Of a stretch of 64,000 nucleotides of DNA, positions 1 through 8,167 are shown piece after piece. This DNA is from Nocardioides xinjiangensis. Its GTDB lineage: Bacteria; Actinomycetota; Actinomycetes; Propionibacteriales; Nocardioidaceae. Positions within the stretch are counted from its first letter, which is position 1; each line of letters opens with the position of its first letter. The stretch is from assembly GCF_017916455.1 (NCBI RefSeq), contig NZ_JAFMSY010000001.1:2153977-2217976 (forward strand), read 5' to 3'. Made by a program: the position numbers and the translations under genes. Below the pieces are notes generated by a model. It was given only the letters and a program-made list of their open reading frames with translations. It had not been told where the DNA came from and did no database searches.

Positions 1-287
1 TGAGCGGTTCGCCGCGGGACCAGCACGTACGAGCCGGGCGTCGCCTCGATGCGCTCGTCTCCGACGCTGAACGTGAAGAGGCCGTCGAGGACGTAGAAGG
101 ACTCCTCGAAGCCGCGGTGCAGGTGCGGCACCGTCCACGGTCCCGCGGCGGTGCCGGACATCTCGGCCACGGTGAACGCGGAGCCGGTGGTCTCGCCGCT
201 CGCGATGAAACGCATGGACGCGACGCCGAGGTCGATCGTCCTTCCCTGCCCCGGCCGAACCGCGTAGGCCTCGCTCGGGATCGTCAT
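1..287 (-). CDS. Cupin-domain protein (partial, cut by window start)
   Basis: Reading the minus strand from the ATG at 287 gives 95 codons without a stop before the window edge. The protein begins MTIPSEAYAV and contains HLHRGFEESFYVLDG and then GSYVLVPRRTA, the two halves of a small cupin beta-barrel with the usual H-x-H and E metal ligands. The C-terminus lies outside the window. It is divergent from an HxlR regulator, so that regulator may control it (inference). Substrate unknown. A purine-rich GGTGGAG lies just upstream of the ATG as a possible ribosome site. Confidence 0.75.
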   Translation of the reverse strand, partial: MTIPSEAYAVRPGQGRTIDLGVASMRFIASGETTGSAFTVAEMSGTAAGPWTVPHLHRGFEESFYVLDGLFTFSVGDERIEATPGSYVLVPRRTA

Positions 288-409
288 CTCCACCACCACT
301 TCCGTCGTCGTGTGTCTGGCCCGCCGCCCCAGCGTCGTCCCGTGCGGTGACAGCAGCAAGATCAGAATGTGAAGTTGCCGCGCGCGACCCGCGGGGGCAC
401 TCTGGACGG

Positions 410-1126
410 GTGGGTGACTACGGTCAGTTCTGCCCCATAGCGAGGAGCTCTGAGCTGCTGGCTGAGCGATGGACGCCCATCATCATCCGCAACCTGCTCA
501 ACGGCTGCCGGACGTTCAGCGAGATCCGTCAGGGAGCTCCCGCCATCTCGACGGCGCTGCTCACGCAGCGCCTCCACACGCTCGAACGCCACGGCGTCCT
601 GGTGCGCACGACGAACGGGTCCGGCCGAGGCGCTACGTACGAGCTCACCGAGATGGGCCGCGACCTTGAGACGGTCTGCGACGCCATGGGCCGCTGGGGT
701 GCGAGATGGCTCGAGCTGGAACCGCGGCACCTCGACCCGGCCTACGTCCTGTGGGCGACCACCAAGCTGGTCGACGTGGAGCAGATCCCCCCGGGCACGA
801 CGGCCGTCCGGTTCTCCCTGCGCGACCAGCCCTCCGACAACTACTGGATCCTCCTGCGGCGCCCGCAACCCGAGCTGTGCACCCGCGGCGCCGGGTACGA
901 CGAGGACCTGGTGGTGCGGACCGACTCTATGACCTTTGTGGACCTGCACCTCAGGCACACGTCCTACCGGGAGGCGCTCAGGACGGGCCGGCTCGAGCTG
1001 GAGGGGCCCGTGGCGCTCACGCGTCGGTTCTCCTCATGGTTCCGGGCCAGCCCCTTCGCCGCGGCGGAGCCGGCGGAGCGGGCCGGTGCCCACGTCATGG
1101 GCGTGCTGGCCAGCGACCCGCGCTGA
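410..1126 (+). CDS. HxlR-family transcriptional regulator with C-terminal SCP2-like domain
   Basis: The N-terminus reads VGDYGQFCPIARSSELLAERW, the signature start of HxlR winged-helix repressors, followed by the wing (GRGATYELTEMG). The DNA-binding part covers about residues 1-95. The rest, with DLVVRTDSMTFVDLHL and a final ELEGP/FSSWF stretch, resembles the SCP2 sterol-carrier-like domain often fused to this regulator type. I chose the GTG at 410 because family members start just before YGQFCP; a GTG at 347 in the same frame would add 21 residues. It is divergent from the cupin gene and 15 bases upstream of the amidohydrolase, so either could be its target. The effector cannot be read from sequence. 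Confidence 0.85.
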   Translation: MGDYGQFCPIARSSELLAERWTPIIIRNLLNGCRTFSEIRQGAPAISTALLTQRLHTLERHGVLVRTTNGSGRGATYELTEMGRDLETVCDAMGRWGARWLELEPRHLDPAYVLWATTKLVDVEQIPPGTTAVRFSLRDQPSDNYWILLRRPQPELCTRGAGYDEDLVVRTDSMTFVDLHLRHTSYREALRTGRLELEGPVALTRRFSSWFRASPFAAAEPAERAGAHVMGVLASDPR

Positions 1127-1141
1127 CGCCACGATGAGCGC

Positions 1142-2752
1142 ATGGCCGACCTCCTCCTCACCCATGCCCGCGTCTTCGACGGTCACCGCTACCTCGGCGG
1201 TGTAGGCGACGTGCTGGTGCGCGACGGCCGGGTCGTCTCGGTCGGCGGCGCCGAGCGCACGCCCGGCGCCGAGGTGGTCGACTGCGGCGGGGCGCTCCTC
1301 CTGCCGGGCTTCGTCGACGCGCACGTGCACCCGGTCCAGGGCGGGCTCGAGCGGCTGACGTGCGACCTCAGCGAGGTCGCCGCCGAGCCGGCGGCGTACC
1401 TCGGCCACGTCGCGGCGTACGCCGCCTCCCGCCCGGACCTCGACTGGGTCCAGGGCGGCGGCTGGGCGATGGCCGCCTTCCCGGGCGGGCTGCCGACCGC
1501 CGCCGCCCTCGACACGGTGCTGCCCGACCGGCCCGCCGCGCTGGTCAACCGCGACCACCACGGGATGTGGCTCAACAGCCGGGCGCTGCGGGTCGCCGGC
1601 ATCACCCGCGACACCCCCGACCCGGCCGACGGCCGCATCGAGCGCGACGCAGCGGGGGAGCCGACCGGCGTGCTGCACGAGGGCGCGATGGGACTGGTGC
1701 TGGCGGTGCTGCCCGTCGCGGACGCCGACGCACTGCACGCGGGCCTGCTCGAGGGCCAGCGCCACCTGCACTCGCTCGGCGTCACCGGCTGGCAGGACGC
1801 GATCGTCGGGGCCTACGCCGGCATGCAGGACACCGGTCCGGCGTACCTCCGCGCCGCGCGGTCGGGGGAGCTGACCGGCTCCGTCGTCGGGGCGCTGTGG
1901 TGGGAGCGGGAGCGCGGGCTCGAGCAGGTGGCGGAGCTGGTGGAGAGGCGGGAGGCGTGCTCCCACGGGCGCTTCGCCGCGACGTCGGTCAAGATCATGC
2001 AGGACGGGGTCGCCGAGAACGGGACGGCGGCGCTCGTCGAGCCGTACCTCGACCGCTGCGGGCACCCCACCGCCAACGCGGGCATGTCGTTCGTCGACCC
2101 GGCGTCGTTGCGCAGCATCGTGTCGGCCCTCGACGAGGTGGGCTTCCAGGTCCACGTCCACGGTCTCGGCGACCGGGCGGTGCGCGAGGCGCTCGACGCG
2201 CTGGAGGGCACCGAGCCGCTGCACCGGCACCACGTCGCCCACCTGCAGCTGGTGCACCCCGACGACGTGCCGCGCTTCGCCGAGCACCGGGTCGCCGCGA
2301 ACATCCAGGCGCTCTGGGCCTGCTACGACGAGCAGATGGTCGACCTAACGATCCCGTTCCTCGGCCCCTCCCGGGCGGCGCGGCAGTACCCGTTCGGCGA
2401 CCTCCACCGCGCCGGCGCCCGCCTCGTCGCCGGCAGCGACTGGCCGGTCAGCACGCCGAACCCGCTCGAGGCGATCCACGTCGCCGTGCACCGCACGGCG
2501 TACGGCGATCCCGGCCGCGCGGGCACCGAGCCGTTCCTGCCCGACCAGGCGCTCCCCCTCGAGGTCGCGCTCGCCGCCTACACCTCCGGGTCGGCGTGGG
2601 TGTGCCACCGCGACGACGCCGGCCTGGTGCAGCCCGGTGCCGTCGCCGACCTGGTGCTGCTCGACCGCGACCCGTTCGACGCGCCGGACGAGGTCGGCGC
2701 GGCGCGGGTGGAGCGGGTGTGGATCGGCGGCGAGGCGGTCGTGGGCGGCTGA
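1142..2752 (+). CDS. YtcJ-like metal-dependent amidohydrolase
   Basis: This is a 536-residue amidohydrolase family 3 protein. A short N-terminal beta-sandwich is followed by GFVDAHVHP (HxH metal ligands, near residue 60), VKIMQDGVAENG, HVHGLGDRAV, HHVAHLQLVHP and AGSDWPVSTPNP, all hallmarks of YtcJ/NfdA-type hydrolases in the urease superfamily. Such enzymes cleave C-N bonds in N-acyl or cyclic amide compounds; the substrate is not predictable here. No signal peptide is visible, so it should be cytosolic. A CACGAT hexamer 6 bases before the ATG fits a leaderless start. It follows the HxlR gene by 15 bases on the same strand. Confidence 0.85.
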   Translation: MADLLLTHARVFDGHRYLGGVGDVLVRDGRVVSVGGAERTPGAEVVDCGGALLLPGFVDAHVHPVQGGLERLTCDLSEVAAEPAAYLGHVAAYAASRPDLDWVQGGGWAMAAFPGGLPTAAALDTVLPDRPAALVNRDHHGMWLNSRALRVAGITRDTPDPADGRIERDAAGEPTGVLHEGAMGLVLAVLPVADADALHAGLLEGQRHLHSLGVTGWQDAIVGAYAGMQDTGPAYLRAARSGELTGSVVGALWWERERGLEQVAELVERREACSHGRFAATSVKIMQDGVAENGTAALVEPYLDRCGHPTANAGMSFVDPASLRSIVSALDEVGFQVHVHGLGDRAVREALDALEGTEPLHRHHVAHLQLVHPDDVPRFAEHRVAANIQALWACYDEQMVDLTIPFLGPSRAARQYPFGDLHRAGARLVAGSDWPVSTPNPLEAIHVAVHRTAYGDPGRAGTEPFLPDQALPLEVALAAYTSGSAWVCHRDDAGLVQPGAVADLVLLDRDPFDAPDEVGAARVERVWIGGEAVVGG

Positions 2753-2875
2753 ACCCGAGTCCGCTGCGCGCGTGCCAGGGCGCTCGGCGCGCGTCGTCCG
2801 GTGGGTGGAGACGGCCGGGACCCGGGGCGGGCGGGTCGGCACCTGGGAGGGAGGCCCCGGACCTCCCCTGCTCCC

Positions 2876-2881
2876 TAGCGT
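2876..2881 (+). promoter_or_regulatory. Candidate -10 box, leaderless start of the M15 peptidase
   Basis: TAGCGT lies 7 bases before the ATG at 2889, and no Shine-Dalgarno sequence separates them. This TANNNT-then-start layout recurs at many single genes in the window and fits leaderless actinobacterial transcripts. Confidence 0.4.
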
Positions 2882-2888
2882 CGCCGGC

Positions 2889-3443
2889 ATGTACGAGATC
2901 GGGACGCGCCTCCTCATCGGCGTCATGCTGGCCTCCTTAGGCCTCGCCGTCTTCGCCTGCGACGTCCCGGGCGGCGGTGACGGCATCCTTCGTCCGGCCG
3001 CCCAGCGGACCGTCGCGGAGGTGGCCGCGCGCGAGCTCGGCGAGGGGCTGCACGACAGCGCCGCACTGGACCGCCTCGACCCCGACCTGGTCGCGGCCGT
3101 GCTCGCAGCGGCAGAGGACGCCGCTGCCGACGGCCTCGACCTCCGGGTGACCAGCGGCTGGCGCAGCCGGGCGCACCAGGAGCGATTGTTCGAAGAGGCG
3201 CTGGCGACGTACGGCAGCGCGGAGGAGGCCCGCCGCTGGGTGGCCTCGCCCGACTCCTCGGCCCACGTCACGGGCGACGCCGTGGACATCGGTCCGACCG
3301 ACGGTGCGCTGTGGCTGGGCGAGCACGGCTCGGCGTACGGCCTGTGCCAGACCTTCGCCAACGAGATCTGGCACTTCGAGCTGCTCACCACGCCGGGCGG
3401 GGTGTGCCCCGAGATGCTCGCCGACGGCAGCGCCGAGCGCTAG
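2889..3443 (+). CDS. M15/VanY-type D-alanyl-D-alanine carboxypeptidase, exported
   Basis: This 184-residue protein has a hydrophobic N-terminal segment (about residues 5-24) ending VFAC, so it is secreted or possibly a lipoprotein with an imperfect lipobox. The catalytic zinc-peptidase motifs are SGWRSRAHQ, SSAHVTGDAVDIG (HxxxxxxxD ligand block) and EIWHFE (final His ligand and Glu). These place it in the VanY/M15 family that trims D-Ala from peptidoglycan stems. The ATG at 2889 starts exactly at the signal peptide; the open frame runs further upstream without other support. It stands alone, followed by a repeat-rich intergenic region. Confidence 0.85.
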   Translation: MYEIGTRLLIGVMLASLGLAVFACDVPGGGDGILRPAAQRTVAEVAARELGEGLHDSAALDRLDPDLVAAVLAAAEDAAADGLDLRVTSGWRSRAHQERLFEEALATYGSAEEARRWVASPDSSAHVTGDAVDIGPTDGALWLGEHGSAYGLCQTFANEIWHFELLTTPGGVCPEMLADGSAER

Positions 3444-3813
3444 GGGGGTGGGGGGGTCCCCAGAGCGCGGGCGTCTGCGCGGGCTGGGGCGCCTGCGTCA
3501 TACGAACCGGCACGTATAGGTGCGGTTCGGGATGACGTACGCCGGCTTCTCCGGGGGCCGGGACGCCTGCGTCATGCGAACCGGCACCTATACGTGCGGC
3601 TTCGTATGACGTACGCCGGCGCCGCCGCCGGGCTGGGCGGTTGCGTCATGCGAACCGGCACCTACACGTGCGGCTCCGTATGACGTACGCCGGTGCCGCC
3701 GTCGGGCTGGGCGGTTGCGTCATGCGAACCGGCACCTATAGGTGCGGCTCCGTATGACGTACGCCCGCGCCGACGCCCCGACATCGGCACGCCGTTTCAC
3801 GACGGCTGTCACC
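3444..3813. other. Intergenic region filled by a palindromic repeat array
   Basis: This 370-base gap between the M15 peptidase and the rhomboid gene has no convincing gene. Most of it is the four-unit array described separately. Short open frames here are by-products of the repeats. Confidence 0.8.
3495..3764. repeat. Four tandem 74-bp units, each with a 48-bp imperfect palindrome
   Basis: Units begin at 3495, 3569, 3643 and 3717, an exact 74-base period. Each has a conserved 48-base core starting GCGTCATGCGAACCGGCACC and ending CCGTATGACGTACGC, centred on CACCTATAGGTG (perfect in the last unit). The two 22-base arms match at 18 positions in that unit, with some mismatches allowing G-U pairing. 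Spacers of 26 bases are GC-rich and also conserved, which excludes CRISPR. The core is related to the array at 49270-49691. Function unknown: REP-like element, protein-binding site or structured RNA are all open. Confidence 0.85.
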
Positions 3814-4413
3814 ATGAGCGACATGCCGACGACCGCGAGGGAGCCCGCCTGGAAGGGCGCCGCGCTGCTCACCGGCGGCTTCGTCGTCGTGCTCTGGGTG
3901 CTGGAGATCTTCGACGCCGCGACAGGCCACCCGCTCGACGCGTACGGCGTGCAGCCCCGCAGCGAGGACGGCCTGGTCGGCATCGCGCTCGCGCCGACCC
4001 TGCACTTCGGGTTCGACCACCTGGTGAGCAACACCGTCCCGGTGCTCGTGCTCGGCTTCCTGGCGCTCGCCACCGGCGTCGCCCGCGGGCTCGCCGCCAC
4101 CGCGATCATCTGGGTCGTGGGCGGGCTCGGCGTCTGGGTGTTCGCGCAGCCCGGCAGCAACCACGCCGGTGCGTCGGTGCTGATCTTCGGGTGGATCGTC
4201 TACCTGGTCGTGCGAGGCTTCCTCAACCGCCACCCCAGCGAGATCCTCATCGGGGTCGCGGTGTTCCTGCTCTACAGCGGTGCGCTGCTCGGCGTGCTGC
4301 CCGGCCAGCCGGGCGTCTCGTGGCAGGGGCACCTCTTCGGCGCGATCGGCGGCTTCCTCGCCGCGCGGCTGCTGACCACGCGGCGCGGCCGTGAGGCGAG
4401 CCTCTCGTACTGA
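3814..4413 (+). CDS. Rhomboid-family intramembrane serine protease
   Basis: This 199-residue membrane protein has about six hydrophobic segments. Rhomboid signatures are HFGFDHLVSNTVPVLVLG (conserved His/Asn), NHAGASVLIFGW (nucleophile Ser in GAS) and SWQGHLFGAIGGFLAA (catalytic His). The Ser is followed by Val rather than the usual Gly, but the Ser-His dyad is intact. Rhomboids cut transmembrane segments within the lipid bilayer; the substrate is unknown. The ATG at 3814 opens MSDMPTT; another ATG lies 9 bases downstream. The repeat array ends 49 bases upstream and so sits in its promoter zone. Confidence 0.85.
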   Translation: MSDMPTTAREPAWKGAALLTGGFVVVLWVLEIFDAATGHPLDAYGVQPRSEDGLVGIALAPTLHFGFDHLVSNTVPVLVLGFLALATGVARGLAATAIIWVVGGLGVWVFAQPGSNHAGASVLIFGWIVYLVVRGFLNRHPSEILIGVAVFLLYSGALLGVLPGQPGVSWQGHLFGAIGGFLAARLLTTRRGREASLSY

Positions 4414-4483
4414 CCGGTGACGAGCGCCGGACGCCGCCGGACGCCGCCGGGACTCGGCGCGGGCGCAACCCGGACGCCGACCG

Positions 4484-5497
4484 CTAGCGCGCGCCCTCCG
4501 CGCGGGGGTCCGGGATGGTGTCCGGCAGGTCGCGCACCGGCATCACGACGACGTCGTGCAGCTTCCAGTCGAGGTCGCGCAGCAGGTCGACGGCCTCCTC
4601 GAGCTGGTCGAGCGTCGGCGCCTGCCCCTCGGCCGGCCGCACGAAGGCCTCGACGTGGAACACGTGCCCCTGGTCGCGGACCCGGCTCCGGCTGTCGACG
4701 ACCCACGGCAGGCGCCGCAGCGCCTCGTCGACGTCCTGCGTGAGCGGGTGCGGGTGCTCGTCGTCGTACGTCCGCGCGCGCTCGTCCATCAGCGCGGTGG
4801 ACGCGTGGCGGAGGTTCGACCAGCCGTCCCGGACGATCGACAGCGAGATGAGCAGGGCCGCCGTCGAGTCCGCCCACCACCAGCCGACGCCGATGCCGAG
4901 CACGCCGGCGATGGTGCCGGCCGCGGTCATCCAGTCCGCCTTCTGCATGTCGGCGTCGGCGTAGAGCACCTTGTCGTGCAGCTCCTCGGCGAGCGGCAGC
5001 TTCAACTGGGCCAGGACGAACGGCCCGATGCCCGTGTAGACCATCGCCGCGACCATCAGCCACCCCGACCAGAACGTCTGGCCGAGCAGGTGCACGGTGC
5101 CGATCGGCGGGTGCTCGGCGCGCAGCAGGCCCATCGCGGAGTCCTCGATGAGCAGCAGCCCGACGGCGAGGAGCGCGACGGCTGCGGTGAGGTGACCGAT
5201 GCCGGTGGCCCGGTGGTAGCCGTAGGGGTGGTCGGCGGACGGACGCCGGCGACCCACGCGCACGGCGACGAGGAAGGCGAGCGGCGGGATCAGCGCGAGC
5301 GAGTCCTCGATCCAGGCCGTCTTCATCGCCTGGGAGCCGCCCGCCGTCGCGAACACCACCGCGACGCACGTGGTCATGTAGAGGAACGTCACCACCTCGA
5401 GCCGCTCGGCACGCCTGAGGGCCGCGGCCTGTCGCGGCGGGAGCTCGGTGTGGCCGAAGCGGTGCCGCGATCCGGTCTGCTCGCCGGGGCCGCTCAC
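4484..5497 (-). CDS. Cation diffusion facilitator (CDF) family transporter
   Basis: This 337-residue protein has a membrane domain with HPYGYHRATGIGHLTAA in TM2 and ADSTAALLISLSI in TM5-6, typical CDF metal-site regions, then a cytoplasmic C-terminal domain. CDF proteins export divalent metals such as Zn, Mn or Fe in exchange for protons. The start is the GTG at 5497, which overlaps the stop of the upstream lipoprotein gene as GTGA. This leaves VSGPGEQTGS as the N-terminus; the longer open frame upstream is the lipoprotein gene in another frame. It is the last gene of a three-gene operon. The metal cannot be assigned. Confidence 0.85.
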   Translation of the reverse strand: MSGPGEQTGSRHRFGHTELPPRQAAALRRAERLEVVTFLYMTTCVAVVFATAGGSQAMKTAWIEDSLALIPPLAFLVAVRVGRRRPSADHPYGYHRATGIGHLTAAVALLAVGLLLIEDSAMGLLRAEHPPIGTVHLLGQTFWSGWLMVAAMVYTGIGPFVLAQLKLPLAEELHDKVLYADADMQKADWMTAAGTIAGVLGIGVGWWWADSTAALLISLSIVRDGWSNLRHASTALMDERARTYDDEHPHPLTQDVDEALRRLPWVVDSRSRVRDQGHVFHVEAFVRPAEGQAPTLDQLEEAVDLLRDLDWKLHDVVVMPVRDLPDTIPDPRAEGAR

Positions 5498-5970
5498 GCG
5501 CCACCGCCGTGGACGTCGAGCCAGCGCTCGAGCTGCGACTGCAGGGCGTTCTCCCCCATCGGCACCATCATCACGTGGGCCTCCGTCGTCCCCGAGACGA
5601 CGACCTCGGTGTAGGCGCGGGTGAGGCCGACCTTGTCGACCCAGGCGTTGTCCTCGGTGAAGCCGCCGACCGCCAGGTCGAGCTTCCCGTCCTCGAAGAG
5701 GCGCACGAGCTCCTCCTCGCCCGCCACCGTCCACTCCACCTCGGCGCCGAGATCGTCGGCGAACGCCGCCACGAGGCGGGGCTCGCGTCCCCCGGGCTGG
5801 CCGTCACCCGTCTCGACCCACCCCGGTCGCGGTGACGCGCCGACCCGCAGCACGCCCTCGGCGCGGATCCGGTCGAGCGTGCCGTCGGGATCGGTCGGGA
5901 TGGACAGCCCGCACCCCGCGAGCAGGAGCGCCGCTCCCGTGAGCAGCGCGGCCCGCCGCGTCGCGGGCAT
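5494..5970 (-). CDS. Short periplasmic-binding-protein-like lipoprotein
   Basis: The N-terminus has a lipoprotein signal with lipobox LLAGC (Cys near residue 20). The rest (LDRIRAEGVLRVGASPRPGW, then GKLDLAVGGFTEDNAW) matches the first lobe of family 3 solute-binding proteins. At 158 residues it is well below the usual 250 or more, so it lacks most of the second lobe and may bind ligand differently or be a relic. The start ATG at 5970 shares a base with the upstream stop (TGATG), and its own stop overlaps the CDF start (GTGA), so all three genes are translationally coupled. Confidence 0.7.
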   Translation of the reverse strand: MPATRRAALLTGAALLLAGCGLSIPTDPDGTLDRIRAEGVLRVGASPRPGWVETGDGQPGGREPRLVAAFADDLGAEVEWTVAGEEELVRLFEDGKLDLAVGGFTEDNAWVDKVGLTRAYTEVVVSGTTEAHVMMVPMGENALQSQLERWLDVHGGGA

Positions 5971-6164
5971 CACTCCGCCTGCTCGTCCGTCCGGTCGTCG
6001 GCGTCGGACGTGGCGTCGCCGGTCGGCGTGCCGGTGCCCGAGTCGCCGCCCGCATCGGTGTCGGCGGCGTCGTCGGGCTGCGGGGCGGCGTTGACCGGGT
6101 CGGTGTCCACGTGCGTCTGCGGGTCGCTCCAGGGCGTCTGCGACTGGTCGTCGGAGGTGGTCAT
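5970..6164 (-). CDS. Small acidic hypothetical protein
   Basis: This 64-residue peptide starts MTTSDDQSQTPW and is rich in Asp, Thr, Gly and Pro, strongly acidic and probably disordered. I recognise no domain. A good ribosome site (GAGGAG, 5 bases before the ATG at 6164) and the TGATG junction with the lipoprotein gene support it as the real first gene of the operon. Function unknown; an acidic metal-handling peptide beside a CDF transporter is speculation only. Confidence 0.6.
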   Translation of the reverse strand: MTTSDDQSQTPWSDPQTHVDTDPVNAAPQPDDAADTDAGGDSGTGTPTGDATSDADDRTDEQAE

Positions 6165-6705
6165 CGGCTCTCCTCGTGAGGCGGGACGGCAGGACGCACC
6201 GTACTCCGGTGGGCTCCGGCGCGGGCGGAGCGCGAAGGCGGTCGGCGGGGCGGTGCATGCATCCACCGTCGCGGGGTACAGGTGCTTCACCGCGGTCGTC
6301 CGCCACGACCACGGCGCTTCGGCCGCGAGACCCGCCGGACCTCACCTCCCGTACGCCGTGCGAGGTGCTTCCGGCGGGTTTCGTCCGTCCAGGCGCTGCC
6401 AGCCGTTCGCCCGCCCGAGCGGTGCGTGGGGCAGGTTCTGGGGGCCGGAAAGGTGTCTCACACACCGCCGCCCGCCGCCCGCCCGAGCGGTGCGTGGGGC
6501 AGGTTCTGCGGGCCGGAAAGGTGTCTCACGCACCGCCGCCCGCCCGCCGCCCGCGCGGGCGGTGCGTGGGGCAGGTTCTGGGGGCCGGAAAGGTGTCTCA
6601 CACACCGCCGCCCGCCCGCCGCCCGCCCGAGCCCCAAGTCGCTGCCCGAACCCCGCACGCCGGCCGCGCTCGTATGGACACCCCGCCACCGGGTACCAGC
6701 ACGGC
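6165..6705. other. 541-bp intergenic region with a hairpin repeat array
   Basis: No gene is supported here. Open frames exist on both strands only because the tandem repeats lack stops. The region holds the upstream end of the acidic-peptide operon, the repeat array at 6421-6606, and the leader of the flavodoxin-like gene. Confidence 0.7.
6421..6606. repeat. Three 46-bp hairpin-forming repeats
   Basis: Near-identical 46-base units lie at 6421-6466, 6489-6534 and 6561-6606 (periods 68 and 72). Each starts GGTGCGTGGGGCAGGTTCT and ends AAAGGTGTCTCACACACC (the middle copy has CACGCACC). The two ends form an imperfect inverted repeat with several G-U pairs. Spacers are CCGCCC-rich runs of varying length. 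The sequence is unlike the arrays at 3.5 and 49.3 kb. No coding role is evident. Confidence 0.85.
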
Positions 6706-7326
6706 ATGACAGCACCCGCGCCGGACCTCACCTGCCTCGTGCTCACCTGCACCCTCAAGCCGGCGCCGACGGCGTCCAGCTCGGAGCTGCTGGGCCAGCA
6801 GGTCCTCGACGCCTTCGCCGCGCTCGGCGTCAGCGGCTCGATGGAGCGCGTCATCGACCACCGGGTCGCCTACGGCGTCAGCACCGACGAGGGCAACGGC
6901 GACGGCTGGCCCGCGCTGCGGCGCAAGGTCCTCGAAGCCGACGTCCTGGTGCTGGTCACGCCGATCTGGATGGGCCAGCCCGCCTCGGTGTGCAAGGTGG
7001 TGCTCGAGCGCCTCGACGCGGAGCTGGGTGAGACCGACGACGAGGGGCGGCCGCTGATGTTCGGCAAGGTCGCCGGTGTCGGCGTCGTGGGCAACGAGGA
7101 CGGCGCGCACCACGTCTCGGCGGAGCTCTACCAGGCGCTCGACGACGTGGGCTTCACCATCCCCGCCCAGGCCGTGACCTACTGGGTGGGGGAGGCCATG
7201 CAGGCGGTCGACTACCAGGACCTCGACGCCACGCCCGAGAAGACGGCCAGCACGACGCAGGTGCTGGCGCGCAACGCGACCCACCTGGCGCGGCTGCTCA
7301 AGGCCTCGCCCTACCCCGCCGACTGA
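6706..7326 (+). CDS. Flavodoxin-fold NAD(P)H-dependent FMN reductase-like protein
   Basis: This 206-residue protein fits the NADPH-dependent FMN reductase/flavodoxin fold. LTCTLKPAPTASSSELLGQQ is the phosphate-binding loop, ADVLVLVTPIWMGQPASVCKVVLERLD is the second FMN loop, and GVGVVGNEDGAHHVSAELY is the third. It probably transfers electrons from NAD(P)H to flavin or quinone in the cytosol. The ATG at 6706 gives the standard compact N-terminus. It is a single gene facing the HAD phosphatase tail to tail. Substrate undetermined. Confidence 0.8.
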   Translation: MTAPAPDLTCLVLTCTLKPAPTASSSELLGQQVLDAFAALGVSGSMERVIDHRVAYGVSTDEGNGDGWPALRRKVLEADVLVLVTPIWMGQPASVCKVVLERLDAELGETDDEGRPLMFGKVAGVGVVGNEDGAHHVSAELYQALDDVGFTIPAQAVTYWVGEAMQAVDYQDLDATPEKTASTTQVLARNATHLARLLKASPYPAD

Positions 7327-7365
7327 CGCACACCGGCGGCCGCCGGCCAGGGCGGCCGTCGTCGC

Positions 7366-8040
7366 TCAGGGCAGGCGCAGCAGCCCGCCCCCGAGCTGGT
7401 CGAGCAGGTCGCGCGGACCGTCGTAGACGGCGTACGCGCCCGCCGACCTGAGCCGGTCGGCGTTGATCCCGCCGCTGCGGAACCCGATGCTCGCCGCCCC
7501 GGCGGCCTGCGCCGACACGGCGTCCCAGGTGGCGTCACCGATGACGACCGCGTCGCCTCCGCCCGCCTTCTCGACCGCCGCCAGCACCATGTCGGGCGCG
7601 GGCTTCGTGGCGGCGTCGTCGGAGCCCGTCACGACCGCGGTGAGGTGGCGGCGTACGTCGAGCAGGTCGAGCATCTCCTCCACGAGGCCGGTCTCCGACG
7701 AGCTGGCGAGCACCAGCCGGTGCCCGTGACCGGCGAGCGCCTCCACCAGCTCGGACGCGCCGTCGAGGGCGCAGACCGTGCGGAGGGCGGCCCGGAAGTA
7801 CTTGTCGTGCAGCTCCCGCACGTCGTCGCCGACCGCCGACTCCGCGGCGTCACCGGCGACGTGCGCGACGAGCCGGTCACCGCCCATGCCGATGGCCTCG
7901 TGGATGCGCACCGTGGGGACGTGCAGCCCGACGTCGTGCAGCGCGGTGTGCCAGGCCACGACGTGCTCGTAGACCGAGTCGACCAGGGTGCCGTCGAGGT
8001 CGAGCACGACGACGGGGGGACTGGGCTGGTCCGCTGCCAT
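7366..8040 (-). CDS. HAD-superfamily hydrolase (phosphoglycolate phosphatase-like)
   Basis: This 224-residue HAD subfamily IA enzyme shows motif I VVLDLDGTLVDS (nucleophile Asp), motif II VLASSSET, motif III with KPAPDMVLAA and motif IV VIGDATWDAV. Such enzymes dephosphorylate small phosphometabolites; the exact substrate is not evident, and the usual DTxxD of phosphoglycolate phosphatases is DATWD here. The ATG at 8040 gives MAADQPSPP directly before motif I; the longer upstream frame is antisense to the next gene. Confidence 0.85.
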   Translation of the reverse strand: MAADQPSPPVVVLDLDGTLVDSVYEHVVAWHTALHDVGLHVPTVRIHEAIGMGGDRLVAHVAGDAAESAVGDDVRELHDKYFRAALRTVCALDGASELVEALAGHGHRLVLASSSETGLVEEMLDLLDVRRHLTAVVTGSDDAATKPAPDMVLAAVEKAGGGDAVVIGDATWDAVSAQAAGAASIGFRSGGINADRLRSAGAYAVYDGPRDLLDQLGGGLLRLP

Positions 8041-8167
8041 CCGCGGACGTACCCCGGAGCGCTGCGCGGCATGCGCCGTCGGCGGTCGCCCGGGCGGGTG
8101 TGGTGTGGTCCGGCGGGCTGGAGCACGATCGACGAGCAGGTACCCGCCGGATGCCGAGGAGGAGGTC

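Noticed and set aside
7333-7346. CCGGCGGCCGCCGG palindrome between the convergent flavodoxin-like and HAD genes
   Set aside because: It has no loop, and such short GC palindromes are expected by chance at this base composition.
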